DNA of 12,677 nucleotides from Euryarchaeota archaeon UBA242 (GTDB lineage Archaea > Thermoplasmatota > Poseidoniia > Poseidoniales > Poseidoniaceae), in assembly GCA_002499015.1 (NCBI GenBank), contig DAJY01000045.1, positions 16,215 to 28,891 on the forward strand. The letters are read 5' to 3'. Under the pieces are notes generated by a model. That model was not told where the DNA came from. It saw only the letters and a list, made by a program, of their open reading frames with translations, and did not search any database. Each line of letters starts with the position of its first letter. Position 1 is the first letter of the stretch. Position numbers and translations under genes: made by a program. Below are positions 1 through 6,743 of the stretch, in pieces.

Positions 1-1200
1 ACTTGAACCCCATGAGTTAGTATGGGTTCGCGCACCTGCACTATATGCTGAATTCATCAAATAATTGAGTGAAGGTGATTGGAAATTACCAGTATTATCG
101 TTCTCCATCGCCTGGAAATATAATTCTGCGGAAGGTGCTACTCCCGAATATCCACCTTTGCTACCATCACCCAGTACCGTGCATGCGACGTGAGTCCCAT
201 GACCTGAATGTTTGTCTGCAGTAGAGCCATCTCCAATCACATCATTACTGCTAACCACTCTCGTACCAAAATCGCCATGATCTCCGTCCAATCCCGAATC
301 GGCAACTGCAACTATTTGTCCTGAGCCATCTAAATCAGTAGTGAAGTATGTTTTCATCACAGTAGTTTTCATATTACTGCGCGCATTATCGTTATCAATA
401 GTAAATTGCGGATTAAAACGGAATGAACGAACACTCGGTTGAATGATTAATTCTGCGATCTGTTCACTGTTTAACAGCCCTTCATAACGCCCTTCATCCC
501 ATTTTATTATTTCAGATAAGCCTACTTCTGAAACATCTTCAAGCGACTGAAAAATAGTAAATCCTTGCTCGTCTGTTAATTCTACAGAATCGACCGGGCC
601 TAATTCGTCTCTCCACCCTTCGAGCCTCACCGCTTGTCCTTGGAGGGCATCAGTTCCATCGGTTAGCATCATGAGATCCAATATTGCATCATCGATTAAG
701 AGCGCTAATGGAATTTGATGAGTTGCGATAACACCTTGCACATCACTTGCTTGCTGAATTGAATTCGAAGTTCCTTGGATTAGTAATCCGGAAGGTGCAA
801 TGAATTCTCTAATTATTAATCCTTGAATTTGATTCAATTGTTGCCTTGCTTGTTCCATTCTTATTGAATCATCTACTATCAAAAGTAAGAGATCTGGGCG
901 AGCTTGTATTAATTCCATCGGCAATGGTCTTGATGCTGTGAATCCGTATTGGTCAAAATCGCCAATCCGTGATGATGCTATATTTGGCCTATCTTCGAGA
1001 GAATCTGTATAGTCGTATTCACCAACTGCATCTGAATATACGCCATCGACCAAATCAAATCTAACCCATTCGGTTTGGCTTGAATCCAGTTGGGATGCAT
1101 CCGTTTGTTCACCCGTAGGGTGAAGCATAGGGCTAAGAATTTGCAATACGAATATTACAACTAAGCACAGCGCCATCCGAAGAGAACTGCTGGTTTGCAC
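1..1200 (-). CDS. Secreted subtilisin-like serine protease (peptidase family S8), C-terminal part beyond window
   Basis: This is an exported endopeptidase of the subtilase fold; the window holds its first 400 codons. From the GTG at 1200 the N-terminus is a short polar stretch with an Arg, then a hydrophobic run (ALCLVVIFVLQIL), which reads as a signal peptide. About 270 residues follow before the catalytic domain, likely a pro-region. The catalytic Asp lies in VAVADSGLD (D301), the catalytic His in HSGHGTHVA (H334), and NSWGSS (395-400) matches the S1-pocket SLGG motif at the expected distance of about 61 residues after the His. The oxyanion Asn and catalytic Ser would fall outside the window. 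An ATG at 1176 is an alternative start, but it leaves a signal peptide with no positive n-region. The gene is last in a run of exported-protein genes, 74 bases after the preceding stop. The family call is firm; substrate and activity are unknown. Confidence 0.93.
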   Translation of the reverse strand, partial: MQTSSSLRMALCLVVIFVLQILSPMLHPTGEQTDASQLDSSQTEWVRFDLVDGVYSDAVGEYDYTDSLEDRPNIASSRIGDFDQYGFTASRPLPMELIQARPDLLLLIVDDSIRMEQARQQLNQIQGLIIREFIAPSGLLIQGTSNSIQQASDVQGVIATHQIPLALLIDDAILDLMMLTDGTDALQGQAVRLEGWRDELGPVDSVELTDEQGFTIFQSLEDVSEVGLSEIIKWDEGRYEGLLNSEQIAELIIQPSVRSFRFNPQFTIDNDNARSNMKTTVMKTYFTTDLDGSGQIVAVADSGLDGDHGDFGTRVVSSNDVIGDGSTADKHSGHGTHVACTVLGDGSKGGYSGVAPSAELYFQAMENDNTGNFQSPSLNYLMNSAYSAGARTHTNSWGSS

Positions 1201-1207
1201 AAGTTGA

Positions 1208-1230
1208 GGGCTGAACTGCCCCGCTTTATC
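1208..1230 (-). promoter_or_regulatory. Possible promoter and small hairpin before the S8 protease gene
   Basis: On the minus strand a TATA-like GATAAAG (1230-1224) is centred about 27 bases before the GTG start at 1200. That is the archaeal spacing that would place transcription start at the GTG and give a leaderless message. Between them, GGGC and GCCC (1221-1218 and 1211-1208) can form a 4-5 bp hairpin with a six-base loop. No Shine-Dalgarno is visible before this GTG, which fits a leaderless start. The hairpin may be chance. Confidence 0.25.
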
Positions 1231-1274
1231 GCTTCGGGTGCAATGATTGCATAGTATGTCAAAACAAAACATAA

Positions 1275-1955
1275 TCAAGAGAAGGGCCAAGTACTTTTAT
1301 CGCCTTCATCAATGAATATTTCACTTGACCAATGGCCAACATTATGATACCAGTCTTGACGGTTTTCATCGCCATTATAATCGGTCCATTCTATATGCGT
1401 ACGAACTATGTAATTATCCCAAACGGTATAACCAGAAACTAACATTTCCAAATCATCTCCTGCTATGGAGGAATGGGCTGAAACTTTATCCAATTCAATT
1501 CTCATATAATCTAGAACCAAACCATCAACATCTTGGAATTCTACATGAATTACAACATCGGTGATATCCCTACTACCATCATTGCTTAATTCGGACATCA
1601 TCAAATGTCCACCGCGTTGTTTGTAATGTGTTTCAAGGACTACTGAATCTCGTGGCAGCACCCAGTACCATCCACTGAGAATAACTCCTATCATTAAGAG
1701 GATTACAAAACCTGCCAGTACCACTTGATATGGGTCGACTTCAATCACTTTGTCACGAAGACTCTTTGCTGCTTCTTGGGCGTATTCCCAATCCTCTCTA
1801 TCCTCTTCGTTATCGCTGTCAAAGGCTCCTAATTCGGCTTGTTTATCCAAACCTCTAACCATTAATCCACCGACCTCTATTATGTCATCCTCATGAACTA
1901 ACAGTTCGCCGTCTTGGCCAACAGCGATTTTCTTTGATTGCGATCTACCTGCCAT
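1275..1955 (-). CDS. Single-pass membrane protein of unknown function, 226 aa
   Basis: I do not recognise a family. Residues 1-76 are polar and strongly acidic in the middle (about 43-60), with a basic start (GRSQSKK) and no signal peptide. One clear membrane helix spans about residues 77-99 (VVLAGFVILLMIGVILSGWYW). The remaining 120 residues look like an all-beta domain: alternating hydrophobic strands around VIHVEF-DVDGLVLDYMRIEL, then a Trp/His-rich end. The strand-turn pattern resembles FxLYD-type Ig-like domains found outside the membrane in prokaryotes; this is a weak, unaligned resemblance. The likely orientation is N-terminus in, beta domain out. Its start is only four bases after the stop of the giant 1554-residue protein and shares a ribosome binding site with that stop, so the two are probably made together. 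It could be a membrane partner or anchor for that protein. Confidence 0.85.
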   Translation of the reverse strand: MAGRSQSKKIAVGQDGELLVHEDDIIEVGGLMVRGLDKQAELGAFDSDNEEDREDWEYAQEAAKSLRDKVIEVDPYQVVLAGFVILLMIGVILSGWYWVLPRDSVVLETHYKQRGGHLMMSELSNDGSRDITDVVIHVEFQDVDGLVLDYMRIELDKVSAHSSIAGDDLEMLVSGYTVWDNYIVRTHIEWTDYNGDENRQDWYHNVGHWSSEIFIDEGDKSTWPFS

Positions 1956-1959
1956 GTAA

Positions 1960-1964
1960 TCACC
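1960..1964 (-). promoter_or_regulatory. Ribosome binding site GGTGA coupling two genes
   Basis: GGTGA on the minus strand is complementary to the TCACC of the archaeal 16S rRNA 3' end. It ends four bases before the ATG at 1955 and contains the TGA stop (1962-1960) of the upstream giant gene. This fixes the start of the 226-residue protein and suggests translational coupling. Confidence 0.6.
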
Positions 1965-4900
1965 GTAGTAGCATTAAGCCTGAAGCAAGCATTGTAGTCA
2001 ACGGTTCGATGACCATGATGTGTCTTGTTTCAACAGCACCACCCGTCAGTGTTCCAATCAATGAAAGGTCAGTAACAATTCCATTTACGCCTAAAGAAGA
2101 CGCTGTCGGTATTACCCCAGTGAATTGTGCATCAAGAAGAACTGCCCTACCATCTAGAACAACGCCATCTAATGCTGGATAGTAAAATCCTGGCTCTATT
2201 GTAGCCTGTGCACTTACTAGTATTCTGCCATTGGTAATATCATCCAAGACAATTATCGGATACTTGAACGGGCCTTCATAAATATGAATTGTTGCAGATT
2301 TCAAATCCTGTCCAACGATTTCAATTCTGTCAATTGTAACTCCAGGTGCACTTGGAACATTGCTTTGACGGATATAGACTCGCTTGACCCCAGCACCAGA
2401 TGAATCAACCTTCATACCCCAATCTTCAGTTGGCACAAGTTCGAAGCGCCTCGGTAAATCCTCGGCTAACATCAAAACATCCCCTTTGGAATCAATCGCT
2501 CTTCCATTTGCTTCCAGATATAAGTCCATATCATCTGTATTCGAAGTATAATCTAGACTCATCATACCTTGGAAAGAACTCATTTCGCGAATATCAAACA
2601 CAAGTTGTGGTTGTGCTTTCAACTGCATAACTCCAGGTAAATCTCTCATGAAAACTGTGGCAGGCCACCAAAAACCGTCAATATATCTCATTGATTGCAA
2701 CATGATTGCATCTGCTGAATGATCGTCTATGCGGTATTCAATTGGCACCTCAATATCTACTAGCAATACATCACCAATCGTTGCTGAAAAGTCGGTTGAT
2801 TGAGGAACACCGATGATAAGTGCTTCAATCCGGTTCATAACATGTTTATCAATAAATATTGCATGTGCTGAATTTAATCTTGCTCCAATATCATAGTGCA
2901 TGTCAACTGTAACACGCGGTACGGTTAGATTGTCTTGTGTAGAAAATACTGCGTTAGCAACCACATTGTTGGGATTTTGATTATCAAGTCCATCTAAGAC
3001 CAGTTTCAAATCTTTTCCATCAAACCCATTTACTTCAAAAGTCAATTGCTGGCGTTCAGGTTGCCATTGGTCTAATTCAATATCTAATTCATAGGTTGGA
3101 ATGCCATCAAGTGTTCTGTAATCATATTCTATTAGAATCGTTCCAGGAGGTAAATTCGGCAACCATGAGCGAAGATGCCATGCGCGTCTATCTTCAATAG
3201 TGATTCCTTGTTGTTGCCATTTTGATAAATTTACACGAGCAATTTCTTCATCTGTGATGACAGAATCTAAAAGTGAATTAACTAATATTCGAGAATCTGT
3301 AATATTTGCTGCCTCTAATGCGCTGACTACAGCATCTGCCTCATCTCTACTAATCATGCCATCTTCTAATGCAGAATTGACAACTTGACGGCTAGAAAGA
3401 GTAAATGTTGGCATTCTTGAGAGATTAAAGATTATACGAGTTTGTTCTTCAACTTCCATTGATAAGCCATGTTGCCAAGTAGGAACATTGTCAACATTTG
3501 TGCCTTTAATGAAATCAGCAGTAATATCAAATTCTTCACCTGTTTCTAAATTCAAACCGATTGCCATATCTGAATTGTTTCCTGATGTTCCTGCTAAATC
3601 CATTGACATGGAATAAATGAAATCATTTACAACTGTCCCAAAGTCAACAAGGTCACCCAAAAAGAATGATACTGATTCAATTCCTTCACCATCTCCAAAG
3701 TCTGGTAGTTGTAAATTTGTTGAATCGACTGAACTTGGGTATGCCATAGTGATATTTGCAGGTAATGGGTCAAGCCTGGCCTTACCATTGAGGCCCAAAA
3801 AGGGGTCGTCGTAAACTGAAACATCCTCCATCAAGATGTTAAATGGTGATGAACTAGAACGCAATAATTGAATTCGAGAATTACCTTCTGGACCGCTAGC
3901 AGATGGTACGAGAGGTGACAATCTTTGCAAACTAGTAACATTAGAAATCTGAGCACTAAGACTTGCTTCACCATTGTTTTCATCAACCCAATACCTGAAA
4001 TGATCTCCATCCATGGTCAATGGTTGTGATGCATTTGTCATTTGAATTTGGATTGAATCCATCGGTTCGCTAGCAACATAACCGATTGTATCTCCTAGTA
4101 ATATAGAAAATGAAGCTGGAAGTCCAGCAAGACGTATTGCATTTCGTTGCTCTCCGGATGTGCCGCCATAGGTGATAGTGCCGATAGGGGTGCTTGCTGA
4201 ATATGATAATTCAGAAGCTGTTTGGACAACGGAAAAACTGCTAGGACGATTTGAAACCGTTGCTGATTGTTGTACTGCATCATCAAATACAGTGCCACGA
4301 TGTTTGATATGACCTATCAACAATGGTCCACCTTCAATACCATTTAATTCCATATTTCTAATTTCATTTACCGGGTCAAAGGCATGCCTAATGTGACTTA
4401 TGCCACCAATTCTGATGCTGATTGCAACAGGTACTAGTGGAGGTTGGCTACCTAGCCTACCGGCTACAACATCCAACTCCATATCTTGAGAAAGTAGAAT
4501 GTGATCCATTTCAGGAAGCCAAGGTTGGTCTGAGGAGGAGATTGCTAATTCTAGGCTACCAATCTCCATCGGTTCTCTTAACGATGTTGGTAAACTCTGC
4601 TTTATTTGATTGTAAAAATTGATATTGACTTCACCACCACTTGAACCTGCTGTCCCTACAATAGAAGATGGCAATCCATTAACAACATCGCCAATATCCA
4701 AAATGATTTCAACGAGCGAAAGTAGCGCGTTATCGAATACTTGTGCGACTGAGTTTAAATTTGGATTATCGAAATTAATTCTTCCAAGACCGCTGCTTGG
4801 AACTAAGAAACTACCCTGTATAACTATTGCTTTAGGTACATTATCAATTGCGACTTGCAGAGATGATGAATCATTGGCATAGCCGCCTCTCATGAAAGTT

Positions 4901-6624
4901 GATTTGTATTCCAATCTGTCTATTGATTCTGTTCCAACAATGGCGATTAATGTATTTGGTGGGCTGCTTGGGTTAACTGGTAATGTTGGGTCATTGACAT
5001 TATCATCTTTATCATCTGTGAAATTTTTAATTACAATAATCAATGACAATCTAGTTGGCATATCCCCTGGGAGGTTGGCTGAACCCGGTGCTTCTCCAAT
5101 CATGGTGAAAACCGCATTTATTTCATCGCCATGTAGAGTACCTGACGGTAATCCTCTAATCCAAGCCCTTGAATCAGTGATGTTTCCAAATGGTAAATCT
5201 CCTTCTGGAACCTCGGACCTATCTTCATAATAATGGACATAAAGGTCTATACCGGTATCAGAATAAATTTCTACTGTGTCAAATGAGTTCTTACCAAGAT
5301 TATCATTTCTCAAAGTTAAATCTACTTCACCTGGAAGTAATGTTGAACCTAGTTCTGGATGGAAACCTGCATCTACATATGCCAATTCCAAAATGGGAAC
5401 AGACCCTCCCGAGTTTGATTGCCCAAAGTGAACATAGCCAATGCCGACACTAAATCCACATTTGTGCATACGTGATTCTGCCATATGGTCATTGATTGGG
5501 TCAAAATAATCATCATCTTCACAATCGGTTTGAAGGTCTGAAGAATCGTGGTTTGGATTGAGAATTCTTAATGCATAAGGTGCTGATACTGCAGTTAATG
5601 TTAGTTCGGATGAATTCACTTGGCCACCTATTAACGCTGCTACCAGTGCAAAGGCACTGGTGAAAACTGCATTGACATCAAATGTCATCCTTTGAATTCC
5701 GACTCCTAATGTGAAATCATTAGGAGGTTGGGTGAAACGTGTATCGATTACTATTGCATAAGATTCTGAATCATCGAAGGTAATATCAAAGGATAATCCC
5801 TTCATTAGGCTGACTTCTAAATGTGCAAGTTCATTCCATAACGGGTCATTTTGATTGAGAGTAGTTACCATCCATTTGAAAGTAGGCCGGATCCAAATCT
5901 CCTCAATAATAGGAATTATATCATCGCTGAATTCAACACCGATTCCTTCACCAATTGTGGCAATTCCCTCAACCGTTAATGCAACAGAAAGGTCATCAAC
6001 GCCATCACCATCAACATCAATATAATTTTCAAATAACGTTAATCCGCCGGAGGCGGTGAAAATTTCACCTGTGAATGTACCTGAATCCCAAGCCTCATGT
6101 GATGGGCCATCGTTTCTTGAAGAAAAATTAACATAAATTGCATAAGTATTTATTCCTACTCCCAATAAATTGTCTAATCCAAATTGTTCAGTTGAAAATA
6201 AAGTGTCATACAGATTGTAAGGCCATCCATCTGGATGTGTAGCCTCTCCAATGAGAAATTGATAGGGCCTAGGATGGTCAGCCTCATACGGCGTAGAATC
6301 TCGCATTTCGATATCCTCAAGATAACTATCCGCTTCACTTAATGCATCAGTAGTAGTAATTGGTCTCGCAGCAGCATCAACATAGGCCAAGGAATTATCT
6401 GCACCTTGGACAGCGATGAATGATTCACCGCTTTGTTCCCTGTCTGCCAATGTTTGAGCAAGAGCGTCAAGAACTCCAAAGTCATCGGTTGCTACGCTCA
6501 CATCTGCATTAGCGGGAACTGCGATTGAAGACATCATTACCAAGACGAGGAAAATTGACATTCGCCTAGGGTCTGCCTTTTGTGGCAAACCTTGGCGTAT
6601 CAAGCGAGGCTTCCGCTCATCCAT
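1960..6624 (-). CDS. Giant secreted beta-rich protein of unknown function, 1554 aa
   Basis: No family is recognised. The N-terminus has a basic stretch (RKPRLIR), a hydrophobic core at about 23-36 and a likely cleavage after ANA (residue 40), so the protein is exported. A second possible start is M22, just before the hydrophobic core. DVDGDGVDD at 203-211 is a calcium-binding-loop type motif. Only two cysteines are present, C368 and C389, which probably form a disulfide outside the cell. Most of the chain alternates short hydrophobic strands with turns. A recurring L/R-P-x-x-F type motif is seen at P794, P836 and P1391, with a looser copy at P1274; each is followed by more strands, suggesting a repeated beta unit. 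About residues 1083-1135 are instead helical and acidic, with EF-hand-like D-x-x-I-x-x-E patterns from D1088 and D1120. The C-terminal 18 residues are hydrophobic and end in Arg, a possible weak membrane anchor. It lies between the PKD/zinc-ribbon membrane protein and a small membrane protein, pointing to a cell-surface role. Confidence 0.9.
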   Translation of the reverse strand: MDERKPRLIRQGLPQKADPRRMSIFLVLVMMSSIAVPANADVSVATDDFGVLDALAQTLADREQSGESFIAVQGADNSLAYVDAAARPITTTDALSEADSYLEDIEMRDSTPYEADHPRPYQFLIGEATHPDGWPYNLYDTLFSTEQFGLDNLLGVGINTYAIYVNFSSRNDGPSHEAWDSGTFTGEIFTASGGLTLFENYIDVDGDGVDDLSVALTVEGIATIGEGIGVEFSDDIIPIIEEIWIRPTFKWMVTTLNQNDPLWNELAHLEVSLMKGLSFDITFDDSESYAIVIDTRFTQPPNDFTLGVGIQRMTFDVNAVFTSAFALVAALIGGQVNSSELTLTAVSAPYALRILNPNHDSSDLQTDCEDDDYFDPINDHMAESRMHKCGFSVGIGYVHFGQSNSGGSVPILELAYVDAGFHPELGSTLLPGEVDLTLRNDNLGKNSFDTVEIYSDTGIDLYVHYYEDRSEVPEGDLPFGNITDSRAWIRGLPSGTLHGDEINAVFTMIGEAPGSANLPGDMPTRLSLIIVIKNFTDDKDDNVNDPTLPVNPSSPPNTLIAIVGTESIDRLEYKSTFMRGGYANDSSSLQVAIDNVPKAIVIQGSFLVPSSGLGRINFDNPNLNSVAQVFDNALLSLVEIILDIGDVVNGLPSSIVGTAGSSGGEVNINFYNQIKQSLPTSLREPMEIGSLELAISSSDQPWLPEMDHILLSQDMELDVVAGRLGSQPPLVPVAISIRIGGISHIRHAFDPVNEIRNMELNGIEGGPLLIGHIKHRGTVFDDAVQQSATVSNRPSSFSVVQTASELSYSASTPIGTITYGGTSGEQRNAIRLAGLPASFSILLGDTIGYVASEPMDSIQIQMTNASQPLTMDGDHFRYWVDENNGEASLSAQISNVTSLQRLSPLVPSASGPEGNSRIQLLRSSSSPFNILMEDVSVYDDPFLGLNGKARLDPLPANITMAYPSSVDSTNLQLPDFGDGEGIESVSFFLGDLVDFGTVVNDFIYSMSMDLAGTSGNNSDMAIGLNLETGEEFDITADFIKGTNVDNVPTWQHGLSMEVEEQTRIIFNLSRMPTFTLSSRQVVNSALEDGMISRDEADAVVSALEAANITDSRILVNSLLDSVITDEEIARVNLSKWQQQGITIEDRRAWHLRSWLPNLPPGTILIEYDYRTLDGIPTYELDIELDQWQPERQQLTFEVNGFDGKDLKLVLDGLDNQNPNNVVANAVFSTQDNLTVPRVTVDMHYDIGARLNSAHAIFIDKHVMNRIEALIIGVPQSTDFSATIGDVLLVDIEVPIEYRIDDHSADAIMLQSMRYIDGFWWPATVFMRDLPGVMQLKAQPQLVFDIREMSSFQGMMSLDYTSNTDDMDLYLEANGRAIDSKGDVLMLAEDLPRRFELVPTEDWGMKVDSSGAGVKRVYIRQSNVPSAPGVTIDRIEIVGQDLKSATIHIYEGPFKYPIIVLDDITNGRILVSAQATIEPGFYYPALDGVVLDGRAVLLDAQFTGVIPTASSLGVNGIVTDLSLIGTLTGGAVETRHIMVIEPLTTMLASGLMLLR

Positions 6625-6650
6625 ATACTAAAGGAAGATTAACACCTATG

Positions 6651-6678
6651 AGAAGCATTCGCCTCTTTGCATACTTCT
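6651..6678. repeat. Inverted repeat in the gap before the giant secreted-protein gene
   Basis: AGAAGCAT and ATACTTCT flank a 12-base loop; in minus-strand RNA the arms form an 8-bp stem with one G-U pair. The repeat ends 27 bases before the ATG at 6624 and lies in the 119-base gap after the PKD/zinc-ribbon protein gene. No U-tract follows, so it is more likely a processing or regulatory hairpin than a terminator. The rest of the gap shows no clear promoter. Confidence 0.35.
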
Positions 6679-6743
6679 AGGGCGGTTTCAGTAATTCATA
6701 GTAGCAATCAAACCTGCTCTGCGGCCATCTAGTGGGTATTGAG

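Noticed and set aside
1226..1252. Eight-codon minus-strand ORF ahead of the S8 protease, a possible leader peptide
   Set aside because: It has no ribosome site or regulatory codon run, and the likely TATA box overlaps it.
4892..5230. 112-codon open frame on the plus strand
   Set aside because: It is antisense to the giant secreted-protein gene, whose signal peptide and continuous frame are clear; the composition is that of a mirror frame.
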